From a virus, in the IMG/VR virus record IMGVR_UViG_3300049811_000046, positions 1 through 51,504 of that record: 51,504 bases of DNA; one strand, given 5' to 3'. The notes below the pieces were generated by a model, which saw only the letters and a list, made by a program, of their open reading frames with translations, made no database searches and was not told where the DNA came from. Every line of letters begins with the position of its first letter. The first letter of the stretch is position 1. The position numbers and the translations under genes were made by a program. This document shows positions 33,763-41,632 of this stretch, one piece after another.

Positions 33763-33790
33763 AGTATATCATTTTAGGCGGTAAACGCAA
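33763..33790 (-). promoter_or_regulatory. Late-type promoter for LamG protein, near-leaderless
   Basis: Minus strand TTGCGT, 16 bases, TATACT, ending eight bases before the ATG at 33754. Transcription should begin within about two bases of the start codon. The -35 box lies just after the hairpin at 33794-33813. Confidence 0.65.
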
Positions 33791-33813
33791 TCACCCCCGC
33801 CCGGAGGCGGGGG
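33791..33813 (-). terminator. Terminator-like hairpin before LamG gene
   Basis: The minus strand has a perfect 8-base-pair stem CCCCCGCC/GGCGGGGG (33806-33813 with 33794-33801) with a four-base loop, followed by TGATTGCGTTT. The T-tract is weak, but the position, upstream of a promoter and after a structured RNA, matches the two stronger terminators. Confidence 0.6.
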
Positions 33814-33905
33814 CTATGCGGTAACTTCCACCCTAAGGCACGGGACGCGAAATTGCTGCACTCCCCGTAACGACCAGGCACCCCAACTGGGACTACCAGA
33901 CGTTA
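33814..33905 (-). ncRNA. Candidate structured non-coding RNA
   Basis: The stretch between the second holin-like gene and the hairpin at 33794-33813 has no ORF and looks GC-richer than nearby gaps, with several possible stems on the minus strand: CCCAGTTGGG, and ACGGG (about 33862-33866) with CCCGT (about 33840-33845). It would sit in the 3' end of the fibre/holin message. It is not a tRNA (no T-arm or anticodon arm could be drawn) and I do not recognise a known riboswitch or ribozyme core. Confidence 0.35.
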
Positions 33906-33916
33906 GTATAAGTATA

Positions 33917-34153
33917 TCATAGACCGAATATGTGAAGGACAAACCAGGATATTAGACCGAAGGCGGTGGCTGCAAAGACCGCTGCTCCTGCCGCCCTCTT
34001 TTTACTATCCTGCGAGAGAAGACCAATCCACTTACGAGTGTTCTCAGAGAGTGTGTCGCCCTTTTGCTTGTTGATCAGTGTAGCGCCTTCGATGATACTG
34101 AATGACGATATTACTGTGATTAGCCAGATTATCCAGATTGGTTCGAAGTTCAT
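33917..34153 (-). CDS. Second holin-like membrane protein
   Basis: 78 residues from the ATG at 34153, in an ATGA overlap with the upstream stop. A longer reading from 34216 is not needed. Two transmembrane helices (about 4-24, EPIWIIWLITVISSF, and about 54-76, AAVFAATAFGLISWFVL) flank a basic, polar loop (NKQKGDTLSENTRKW). The size, helix number and place a few genes after the endolysin fit a class II holin. Confidence 0.68.
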   Translation of the reverse strand: MNFEPIWIIWLITVISSFSIIEGATLINKQKGDTLSENTRKWIGLLSQDSKKRAAGAAVFAATAFGLISWFVLHIFGL

Positions 34154-34455
34154 TGTAGTAGGCCAGCCTGGTGCAGCGCAGCAGCGGTAATTTGACCAGT
34201 CCTTGCGGTTATCCACTGAATGTGCTCTTCACATTCCTTATCGTTGATTCCAGCATCTCGATAGTCGAGGGCGGCTGTTTGTACAGCGGAATATGTTTCA
34301 GCAAATGGCAGACCGTCAGGGGTGCCATAGTCGAGGAGGAGGGAGCGAGCGTCTGAGAGGGCAGCGCGGTGGGCAAGGAGCGTGTCGGCGGCGGCAGCGG
34401 CGGCGGATATCTTCGCGATAATCTCCGCGTCTGACGGGATGGGACCGAGGTCCAT
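34150..34455 (-). CDS. Small alanine-rich protein downstream of tail fibre
   Basis: 101 residues, strongly helical (IIAKISAAAAAADTLLAH, then YSAVQTAALDYRDAGINDKE). Small proteins directly after a fibre gene are often fibre assembly chaperones, but I see no known chaperone motif, so this is context only. The base composition is visibly richer in G+C than the surrounding genes and matches the 3' part of the fibre gene. The start forms a TGATG overlap with the fibre stop; a GTG one codon earlier would also work. Confidence 0.65.
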   Translation of the reverse strand: MDLGPIPSDAEIIAKISAAAAAADTLLAHRAALSDARSLLLDYGTPDGLPFAETYSAVQTAALDYRDAGINDKECEEHIQWITARTGQITAAALHQAGLLQ

Positions 34456-36515
34456 CACAGAGCCACCTCGATTCCGTTACTGAAGTTGATCGCCCCAGCC
34501 GTAAGGGTTCCCGCCGCGCTGATATGGGCCATGAGGCCGTAATCGCTGTAGAAGGAAGGCCTATCGAAGAAGGCGGGGAACAGCGAGTAGTCGATCAGGC
34601 TGTTGCCCCGCATCCAACCGATGAAGGTCGCTCCAGGAATTGCAACGACCGCGAAGACATCGGAGACCTGGGCAGTCCCACTCAGCGTTACCGAGGGATC
34701 GCCAAATCCGTTGATGATCTGGACAACCCCGGAGGCGCTCACGGTGACGCTGGGCCATGACCAGCCGTAGGACATGCCGATCCCGAAGACCAGCGACCCG
34801 CCAACTGGCATGGTGTCAATCGTGAAGTACCCAGAGGCGGACGTGAATCGGCGCGGACCTTCGATTGACGCCTGAGCACTAGCGGCGGAGCCAGCGAAGT
34901 TCACCTGTGTCCCAGACTGTGCGGCGAGGCCGGACTTACTCCATGCGGCGCTCGTGATACTCGGCGCACTAAGCAGGTTTGGGTAGTTGCTGGACCACCC
35001 CTGAGAGATGTAGTAGGCGGCCTCTCGGTTCGCGAAGCCGACCTTCGCCCAGGTTCCAGAGGTCTTCAGGTAGATAGCGCCGCGCGTGTTCTCTGCCGCA
35101 TCCCATGCGAAGTCACCATCCGAGCCGGTTCCGCTAGACGGTATTCCGCTAGTGTCGCGGAATGCAGACCCGCCACTACCAGCAGGTGCAGCAAACGAGC
35201 CATCTCCGCGTAGGAAGTTAGACGTATTCCCATCAGGCGTAACAAGACCCTTAACACCACTAGATGCAGTTGGCAATATTGCTGCTACTTGAGTGCCTGT
35301 TAAGTCAGTTGGGTCTCCTGTTCCTGCACCGCTCGCCCGGCCCTTGATGGTTGCCTGAGCCATATCGTTAAGAATAGTGTTTGTTACTGCGTTAGCAGAG
35401 TTTGGAACAGCGCCTACGTCTGTAGCGTCAAGAACTACCGCCCCGGTTTCGCTATTAACCGATGTTACTGGTGAGGCCGGGTATGTAAGAGCAGTCCATG
35501 ACGCTAACTGCGTAGGATCATTACCTGTAATAACCCAGTTTGTTCCTAGGTCTGTACGAGTACACCAGTCTCCTTTTTGACCTACAAGGGCTAGCATGGC
35601 TGCTTGATTGGCTGCCGCCCCCAGGTATTCAGTAATAGCGATTGCTGGAATCTGTGCGGCTGGAACTTGTCCACCGCTGTCTAGGCTCGCGTAACCATCT
35701 GCTACACCCTTCTCTGATTCCTTCTGGTAGCCTGCGTGTGGGTCTGCCGCGCCTTCGTGCGCCGATACGGCTGACGCTGCCGCGCCAGCGGTTTCTTTTC
35801 CGGATAGCAGCGTATCAACTTCACCATCCGTGTAGTAAATGTCGTCATGGTTGTGTGCTGTTGGTGTGCGAGCATCGCTTAGGCGGGCGTCACCCTCTAG
35901 GATGATGTCTGATGTGTCAGCGATTCCGTGTACGTTTGTTGTATCCGCTGAGTGAGTTGCTACCGCCCCGGCGTCCTCTTTGCCAGTTAGGAGTGTGTCT
36001 ACTTCACTCTCTGTATAGTAAGCATCGTCGTGGTTGTGGACTGCTGGTGCGGCACCTACATCAGAATAATCAAGGCTCACCGCTCCCGTCTGACCATTAA
36101 CCGAAACAACTGCGTCTGCTGGATATGCTAGCGCTGTCCATCCACCAATTACTGATGGGTCTGCCCCGGTAATAACATAAACCTTATTTTCGTCTGAGCG
36201 AATTACCCAGTCGCCTTTTTGACCTACTGCCCCGAGCATGGCTGATTCGTCAGCGGCTACTCCGAGGAATTCGCTGATCGCTATGTCTGGAATCTGTGCA
36301 GATGGGACTTTCCCTGATCCGTCTAGGCTGGCGTATCCGCCCGCCGCTCCCTTTTCAGACTCTTTCTGGTATTGGGTGTGTGGGTCTGCTCCGAGGTGCG
36401 TATCCGCAAACTCTACGGCAGCATCGATACCAGCCTCCATACGGTTAAGTTCGGCGGCTGTAATCGGGGTATCTACGGAAGGTAGATCTTCCCAGTTAGT
36501 AGGCGTATACGGCAT
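34455..36515 (-). CDS. Modular tail fibre protein
   Basis: 686 residues. It starts with the frequent fibre N-terminus PTNWEDLPSVDTPITAAELN. Two copies of an approximately 130-residue module follow (first: YASLDGSGKVPSAQIPDIAI, GQKGDWVIRSD, TGAVSLDYSDVGAAP; second: YASLDSGGQVPAAQIPAIAI, GQKGDWCTRTD, TGAVVLDATDVGAVP), separated by HNHDDAYYTESEVDTLL repeats of the fibre-shaft type. About residue 450 on is a glycine-rich linker and a unique C-terminal tip of about 200 residues that probably binds the receptor. The tip is encoded by DNA of higher G+C. Confidence 0.85.
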   Translation of the reverse strand: MPYTPTNWEDLPSVDTPITAAELNRMEAGIDAAVEFADTHLGADPHTQYQKESEKGAAGGYASLDGSGKVPSAQIPDIAISEFLGVAADESAMLGAVGQKGDWVIRSDENKVYVITGADPSVIGGWTALAYPADAVVSVNGQTGAVSLDYSDVGAAPAVHNHDDAYYTESEVDTLLTGKEDAGAVATHSADTTNVHGIADTSDIILEGDARLSDARTPTAHNHDDIYYTDGEVDTLLSGKETAGAAASAVSAHEGAADPHAGYQKESEKGVADGYASLDSGGQVPAAQIPAIAITEYLGAAANQAAMLALVGQKGDWCTRTDLGTNWVITGNDPTQLASWTALTYPASPVTSVNSETGAVVLDATDVGAVPNSANAVTNTILNDMAQATIKGRASGAGTGDPTDLTGTQVAAILPTASSGVKGLVTPDGNTSNFLRGDGSFAAPAGSGGSAFRDTSGIPSSGTGSDGDFAWDAAENTRGAIYLKTSGTWAKVGFANREAAYYISQGWSSNYPNLLSAPSITSAAWSKSGLAAQSGTQVNFAGSAASAQASIEGPRRFTSASGYFTIDTMPVGGSLVFGIGMSYGWSWPSVTVSASGVVQIINGFGDPSVTLSGTAQVSDVFAVVAIPGATFIGWMRGNSLIDYSLFPAFFDRPSFYSDYGLMAHISAAGTLTAGAINFSNGIEVAL

Positions 36516-36542
36516 TTATATTCTCCATAAACATTTGTATAG

Positions 36543-36571
36543 ATAATAACATGATTATGGTCCTGAAGCAA
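36543..36571 (-). promoter_or_regulatory. Late-type promoter for tail fibre gene
   Basis: Minus strand TTGCTT, 17 bases, TATTAT, the -35 lying in the end of the upstream gene. The leader is about 21 bases and contains GGAG before the ATG at 36515. Confidence 0.62.
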
Positions 36572-36896
36572 TCGGGAATGTGCCGCTCGATGGGAAGGTG
36601 TTGATGCTTGGGTATCCGCCCGCTGGCGTCCATAGTTCGAATCCTTCGATGCTGTACCAGCCGCCCGGACTTCCACCGATAAAGCAGATCCAGAGCACGC
36701 CGTTTTCGGCAAAGCGCATATCTCCCGGCGCATATGTTTCTGCGTATGATGGCTGCCAGCCAGCATCTACTATTTCTAGGTTGGCGCTTCCTCCACCGCC
36801 CGATCCGGGCGGACCAGCCGGGCCGGGGCTACTGATCGTAACCTGATTAGGCTGAGGTCTAACTGTTACTAGATACTCTACTTCATCAACGGCCAT
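36555..36896 (-). CDS. Collagen-like small structural protein
   Basis: 113 residues. A short beta N-terminus (VEYLVTVRPQPNQVTI) is followed by a collagen-type GPAGPPGSGGGG linker and a domain of about 70 residues beginning NLEIVDAGWQPSYAETYAPG that holds GVLWICFIGGSPGGW. The last domain resembles small carbohydrate-binding modules. The same plan (strand, Gly-Pro linker, small domain) is seen in the gene at 40890-41267. It forms a TAATG overlap with the upstream stop codon. Confidence 0.75.
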   Translation of the reverse strand: MAVDEVEYLVTVRPQPNQVTISSPGPAGPPGSGGGGSANLEIVDAGWQPSYAETYAPGDMRFAENGVLWICFIGGSPGGWYSIEGFELWTPAGGYPSINTFPSSGTFPIASGP

Positions 36897-37408
36897 TACT
36901 TAATACCCCAACTTGTAGGTAGAATGTCGCGTAGACGCTTACCAAAGGTGTTCGGAGTGGTGTGGCCTGACATATTTCTATTCCACACCGCCTCAGCGAT
37001 TTCGTTATAGTCCACAGATCCGCTGCCGCCCGAGGCGCTAACGTAGGAAGCAGCACTACGCTGGAATGAGAACAGAACCGTATAATCGCCAGCGGTGGTG
37101 ACGATGTACTGTATATTAGCATCGGCGGGATAAAGGTCACCTGCAATGTTGATCTGGTAGTCAAATTCTGATGGTTTGATTCTCCATCCTAGATCGTTAC
37201 GCAAGAAGTAGTAGCCTGCTAGGGCCACCCCGCCTCCGAGGTCGTTTCCGCCCACGGACTCGGCAAATGCCTGGTCGAATTGCGCATTGCCTGCGGCAAC
37301 CCAGTCTTTCCATCGTGAATAAATGTCTGCTGCGCTCACATCTGTCAGCGGGCCGTCGTATCCGATGGTGATGGTTTTGGCTGGGCCATTAAAAGTAATA
37401 CTAGGCAT
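36896..37408 (-). CDS. Virion structural protein (putative)
   Basis: 170 residues beginning PSITFNGPAKTITIGYDGPL, then DIYSRWKDWVAAGNAQFDQAF, and ending in a helix and the tail YNEIAEAVWNRNMSGHTTPN. Proteins with this N-terminus are common in phage tail blocks of actinobacterial phages, but no biochemical role is known to me. The gene overlaps its upstream neighbour by eight bases and is followed at once by the collagen-like gene. Confidence 0.72.
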   Translation of the reverse strand: MPSITFNGPAKTITIGYDGPLTDVSAADIYSRWKDWVAAGNAQFDQAFAESVGGNDLGGGVALAGYYFLRNDLGWRIKPSEFDYQINIAGDLYPADANIQYIVTTAGDYTVLFSFQRSAASYVSASGGSGSVDYNEIAEAVWNRNMSGHTTPNTFGKRLRDILPTSWGIK

Positions 37409-38858
37409 TTCCGTACTGCCTGTCTATCTGCTGCTGTACCGGAATGGTAAGGTCGGCTAGGCTTAGTGCCTGATTCAGCAAACGGATGTTCTGGTAGTTT
37501 AGACTGATGATGCTGATATCTACGTTTGGGTATTCTTCTGGGTCGAATTGCCAAGTAAAGGTTCCAGAGGTTACGTTTTCCTGCCCGGCCACCTCTGTTG
37601 TAGTTCCGGCATCATAAATACGAATCTCTGTTGGGTTGACGAGTCCAGTGATAGAAAGTGTTGGCTCGTACTTTGGCTCTACGTCATATGTTATAGCGAT
37701 GTGCCAGGAAGACCATCCAGAGATGCTGGCTGCGGAAGCAGCAGCAGCGGTCTCGGCAGCGGACACAATCCCAGCAGACTCTCCTTCCCTTAGAACAATT
37801 CCTGAGCGACGTACGCCAATATCTGACATTTCGTGACTGATGGAGTATCCCAGACTGTCTGGCATTCTCAATGTTGAAACCGCTACATTCTCTGGGAAAT
37901 ACACTCGATATTGAGGTCCGATGAAGTCCTTTGCTTTTAGATAGTTAGACCCCTTTGGAATACCTGCTGCGGAAGCGTCAGACAGGGCCGATTCTGGAAG
38001 TCCATATGGCTGTACCGCTACGTCTTTATACGCGGCCACCCAGGTCGATGCAGCGGGACTTGCGCTGTCTACTTTGTCCTGAGTCACTTGTGCCGCCGAG
38101 TCATCTACAGAAACAGCATCAATTGATCCGAATGGGACAAACTGGATGTATGGGGAGTCGTATGTTCCTACTTCTATGATTGATAGGTCTAGAAGTTTTA
38201 TGGTCTCGCCGCTCCCGGCAGTGTTCTCGATAGACAGGATGGCATCGTTGTTAATATAGATTACTGTGAAGTAGTTTATGGAATATGTTCTATCCGGAGT
38301 TCCGCTTCTGACTAGTGTGGCCTGCACTCTTACAGGCAGAGGCATGTTGATTCCGGAAGCGGCATATACCGCAATTTCCTCACCGGCTCTAATGGTGTAC
38401 TGCTGAACTGGTGATGATGCTACTCGCTTTGGGCCTCTTCGAACACCGCCGAATCTGCCAGTAGTCCTACTGGCAGCAAGATATCCTATACCAGTTGTGT
38501 TGAACTGCTTAGATACCTCTACTCTACCAAGCAGTGATCCCGCTGCCGTAACACCACGATTAGTTGATACGACTACTGTTGAGGGCCAGTTACCTGCTGC
38601 TGAGTCTAGTTTCTCTATCGGAACTTCCGCCCCTCCCGAACCGAGGGTGCAGTCTCGCTCAATTCTAAGTTGAATTGGCAGCGCAGAGCCAGGGGTTCCG
38701 GCAGTGGGGTTATCACCAAAGGTAAGGTTAGTAAGTTCTACCGACCTAATGGTGATCTTTTTACCTGATCCTGGTTTATTGGCTAAGGCAATAATGGCAT
38801 TTCCTGAGTTGCTCATCCAGTCGAATCGGCCAGCAACTCTGTACTGATATTTAGCCAT
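37401..38858 (-). CDS. Large beta-rich structural protein
   Basis: 485 residues with no enzyme motif. The first 400 look like two or three related beta domains (YRVAGRFDWMSNSGNAIIAL, KKITIRSVELTNLTFGD, then RTYSINYFTVIYINNDAILS, KLLDLSIIEVGTYDSP). A shared feature with the gene upstream is a receptor-like phrase, VLREGESAGIV here and VLREGEGISVHHSG there, so both may have one fold repeated. It is part of the decoration block between endolysin and fibre genes. Confidence 0.72.
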   Translation of the reverse strand: MAKYQYRVAGRFDWMSNSGNAIIALANKPGSGKKITIRSVELTNLTFGDNPTAGTPGSALPIQLRIERDCTLGSGGAEVPIEKLDSAAGNWPSTVVVSTNRGVTAAGSLLGRVEVSKQFNTTGIGYLAASRTTGRFGGVRRGPKRVASSPVQQYTIRAGEEIAVYAASGINMPLPVRVQATLVRSGTPDRTYSINYFTVIYINNDAILSIENTAGSGETIKLLDLSIIEVGTYDSPYIQFVPFGSIDAVSVDDSAAQVTQDKVDSASPAASTWVAAYKDVAVQPYGLPESALSDASAAGIPKGSNYLKAKDFIGPQYRVYFPENVAVSTLRMPDSLGYSISHEMSDIGVRRSGIVLREGESAGIVSAAETAAAASAASISGWSSWHIAITYDVEPKYEPTLSITGLVNPTEIRIYDAGTTTEVAGQENVTSGTFTWQFDPEEYPNVDISIISLNYQNIRLLNQALSLADLTIPVQQQIDRQYGNA

Positions 38859-39379
38859 TACGAAGCCGCCAGTGTATACTCCACGAATACGTCACAGAGG
38901 CCAACGGTGGTTGATCCTGAGTGATGAACCGAGATTCCCTCGCCCTCGCGCAGAACAATTGGCTCGATGTTAGCGTCACCAGTTGAGTCCCATACACAGT
39001 TAAGAGGAACTAGTGTTTCAAACTCGTCGGAGGTCGCTGATGATGCGGCCGGTTCGTCGTTAGACCACATCCATCTACGCAATTCTGTAAGCGCCAGAGT
39101 AGCGGTAGCACCAGTAGCGAATAGAACCTGGGCCGGTGCTGTCTCAGAAGTAGTGTCATGCTTGACGGGAGTAATAGTTGTTCCACCGGACTGAGCGGTA
39201 GTTCTGCGAAGAGCCCATGTTGTAAGAACACCAGTAACACCAGCGGTCTGGTTGTTCAGAACCCAAATTCGGTAAACTCTTACTACTCGGCCCGAACCAG
39301 AACCATTGAAGATTCCTAGCATTGACTTGTTGTTACCGAACGTGGCACCAACGGCGGCTGCTGTGTATGTCTGTGCCAT
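38858..39379 (-). CDS. Beta-rich structural protein
   Basis: 173 residues, one domain. It begins TYTAAAVGATFGNNKSMLG, contains RVVRVYRIWVLNNQTAGV and ends EPIVLREGEGISVHHSG then a C-terminal strand VFVEYTLAA. The REGEGISV element recurs in the longer downstream protein, so the two may be related by duplication. A TAATG overlap couples it to that gene. AAGGAG lies upstream of the ATG. Confidence 0.72.
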   Translation of the reverse strand: MAQTYTAAAVGATFGNNKSMLGIFNGSGSGRVVRVYRIWVLNNQTAGVTGVLTTWALRRTTAQSGGTTITPVKHDTTSETAPAQVLFATGATATLALTELRRWMWSNDEPAASSATSDEFETLVPLNCVWDSTGDANIEPIVLREGEGISVHHSGSTTVGLCDVFVEYTLAAS

Positions 39380-39396
39380 TTATTAATTACTCCTTA

Positions 39397-40824
39397 TCAT
39401 GGGTTAGCGTAGTTTCTCTCTAGCGGAGCAACAAGTGCTACGCTGTTAGACTTTGATCTTTGAATTGTTCCGGTCGCCTTCACGTACTGTCCGGTTGTCA
39501 ATCCAATTGCGACTACTGTAATGGCTGCATCTGTTCCGGCTGTTCTACCGCCCTGAACATTTCCATCATAGTCGAATGTCTTTGTGATGCTGGATCCGCT
39601 GATCACACCTGACATGTCTGCGGCCGAGGCATCGTCTACAATTATAGCACCTGTCTCACCGAAGTCGTTGTTTGCGCCCGGTAGTGTGCTGAAGTAGACC
39701 CAATACTTGCTTGATGGGTCATTGACTAGGTTGTCGTTGAAGGTTAGTGTCAGAGACGCGGTGTAAGCGTACTGCCTTTGAGCACCAGTGTTATCAACGA
39801 AGAATACGGAGTTAACGTCGGCACTGGCAAAGTTGTCAATAAATACTCCGGTTCCGCCGCCCTGGGTGTTGTCTGATGCTAGTGTGTATAGCGTATCTCC
39901 GACGTAACGTAGAAGCGGGGCAGCGGTCTTTCCGGTTACTGAACCGGCATCAGCGTCAATGTCTGCGTTCTGACGCAGGGCGTACTGGACAAACTCGTAA
40001 ACTTTCTGTAGTGTCTGTCCATTACCATCAATGACTACTCCGAAGTTGTAGTTACCACCCTGTAGGGCCTTGGACTGTGGTGTTGCGTAATAAGTAATTG
40101 TCATACCAGAGTACGGAGAAACGTCTGCTGGATAGCCAGTTCCAGATGCCTTAATTCCTGTGTCTGCTGTAATGATCTTAAGGTCTGCACCAGTAGAGAT
40201 AGGGAAACGATAAGCAATCGAATCCATAGTGGTTACACCGATGTCTGTTAGAGAGGACTGACCAAATACCTGGCCCTGCTCACGGACATATAGTGTTAGG
40301 CTGCTTCTACGATCAAAGTCGGACCCTTCAGCATAGTTACCATCTCCGTCGTCATCCTTGAGGATTTGGATTGCCTGATTTACCTGGCCGGTTAGTTGGA
40401 AGTTTACCGGGCCAGTTCCCTGGTTGTAGTAAAGTTGGTCGTTTGACTCAATAGAGCCCAGACCGATGATACCGGCCCATTTCTGGGTAACGTTTCCTGA
40501 AGTATTACGAACCGTCCATCCACCTGTACGGATCAGGTAGCGAGCGGAATCGTTGAAAAAGTCCCATCCATCAACAAATTCAAAAGACTCGTCGGTAATA
40601 GGAACCATTGGGAACGGGAAGGCAGGAAGGTTTTTGGTTTGAGGGTCGTTCTTCCACTCTTCCTTCAAGAAGGAATACAGAGCCTTCAGAGTTACACCAT
40701 CAGTGGAAAGATTTCCAGTGGTGTTAAGTTTAATTGTCTTTGTAGATGTGTTGATATAGACTTCGGTGCTACCGTTGTCTACCGAGCCATCATTAAGTTG
40801 ATCCGGGTCCGTAATCAGGGCCAA
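39397..40824 (-). CDS. Large structural protein of unknown role
   Basis: 475 residues. An N-terminal strand set (NGSTEVYINTSTKTIKLNTT), helix LKALYSFLKEEWKND, FPFPMVPITDESFEFVDGWD, WTVRNTSGNVTQKWAGI, and later FNDNLVNDPSSKYWVYF are visible. The start is TTG at 40824, because an in-frame stop comes just before it, with GGGAAG/GAAG upstream. It is first behind the promoter at 40860-40887. Its length and large beta content fit a virion surface protein. Confidence 0.75.
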   Translation of the reverse strand: MALITDPDQLNDGSVDNGSTEVYINTSTKTIKLNTTGNLSTDGVTLKALYSFLKEEWKNDPQTKNLPAFPFPMVPITDESFEFVDGWDFFNDSARYLIRTGGWTVRNTSGNVTQKWAGIIGLGSIESNDQLYYNQGTGPVNFQLTGQVNQAIQILKDDDGDGNYAEGSDFDRRSSLTLYVREQGQVFGQSSLTDIGVTTMDSIAYRFPISTGADLKIITADTGIKASGTGYPADVSPYSGMTITYYATPQSKALQGGNYNFGVVIDGNGQTLQKVYEFVQYALRQNADIDADAGSVTGKTAAPLLRYVGDTLYTLASDNTQGGGTGVFIDNFASADVNSVFFVDNTGAQRQYAYTASLTLTFNDNLVNDPSSKYWVYFSTLPGANNDFGETGAIIVDDASAADMSGVISGSSITKTFDYDGNVQGGRTAGTDAAITVVAIGLTTGQYVKATGTIQRSKSNSVALVAPLERNYANP

Positions 40825-40859
40825 CTACTTCACTTCCCATTCCATAAGATTCTCATATG

Positions 40860-40887
40860 ATTATACCGCTTGATTCTTAAAAAGCAT
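40860..40887 (-). promoter_or_regulatory. Late-type promoter with perfect TATAAT
   Basis: Minus strand ATGCTT, 16 bases, TATAAT. The -35 differs from the family TTGCNT at its first base. The leader before the TTG start at 40824 is about 29 bases. Confidence 0.5.
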
Positions 40888-40889
40888 AA

Positions 40890-41267
40890 TCATGGACCGT
40901 AGGATAGAGAAGCCCTGTCATCCCATACGTTTACGAAATCTGCTGAGCCACCGGCCCAGTCTATACTTGTTTCTGAACCTGATTCTGTTATACGCTTGAT
41001 TCTCCAAGCAGCAGCAGACTTGGCTGTTCCTGGTTCAGCCTGCCCGACATATACTACTAGTGGGTTAGTCTGGTCAATTTCTGTATCTAACATTTCTTCT
41101 TCCACCCCCGCCCCAGGCTCTCCGGCTGGGCCGGGAGGACCAGGAGTACCAATAACTACGTCGTTACCGCTACTGCTCTCCTTCGTATAGAATACTGAGC
41201 CAGATGCCGGAACTCCTATATTTATGCTGTTTCCGCCACCGCTCACAATCAAACGGCCACGGCTCAC
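40890..41267 (-). CDS. Collagen-like structural protein
   Basis: 125 residues from a GTG at 41267 that overlaps the upstream stop as GTGA. A start at 41312 would add 15 residues inside the previous gene and is less likely. N-terminal strand RGRLIVSGGGNSINIGVPA, then a collagen-type IGTPGPPGPAGEPGAG and a C-terminal domain with QTNPLVVYVGQAEPG and AAWRIKRITES. It resembles the 36555-36896 protein in plan. Collagen linkers in phages make trimeric fibres. Confidence 0.72.
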   Translation of the reverse strand: MSRGRLIVSGGGNSINIGVPASGSVFYTKESSSGNDVVIGTPGPPGPAGEPGAGVEEEMLDTEIDQTNPLVVYVGQAEPGTAKSAAAWRIKRITESGSETSIDWAGGSADFVNVWDDRASLSYGP

Positions 41268-41632
41268 GAATCTGTTACTCCCGGCTTGACCTCGAACTTG
41301 CCCTCGGCCCAAACATCCTTATCGCCAATTGTGTCTGTCATTCTGATGTCGTACCAACCTGAGTTAAATGTCCATGTTGCTATTTCTGACGGTTGTACCT
41401 TGAAATCTACCCGCCCGTTCGGGCCATCAATAGTAAAGCCGTCACCGACTGAGAATGAAGCAAGTAGGTTGCCGCCTGGTGCGTCACGGAACTCCATATC
41501 AACATCCCAGCCAGTTATCGGAATTGCCGCACCAGTTGAGGGGTCGTTATAGTTGAACGTCATTTTGAACGTCGCGTTCTTGCGAATGATAAAATCTACT
41601 CGTTCGACTTTACCAATAACACCGTTAGCCAA
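41264..41632 (-). CDS. Small beta-sandwich structural protein
   Basis: 122 residues. The pattern KNATFKMTFNYNDPSTGAA, ITGWDVDMEFRDAPGG, and SEIATWTFNSGWYDIRMTD resembles the N-terminal domain of phage baseplate upper proteins (BppU-like), which attaches fibres to the tail tip. Starts with TTG directly after the endolysin stop codon, with AGGGTGG upstream. It is followed by the collagen-like protein, which might be its fibre partner; that pairing is inference. Confidence 0.68.
   Translation of the reverse strand: MANGVIGKVERVDFIIRKNATFKMTFNYNDPSTGAAIPITGWDVDMEFRDAPGGNLLASFSVGDGFTIDGPNGRVDFKVQPSEIATWTFNSGWYDIRMTDTIGDKDVWAEGKFEVKPGVTDS

Noticed and set aside
33814-33905. tRNA gene on either strand
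   Set aside because: No seven-base acceptor pairing, T-loop or anticodon arm could be drawn.
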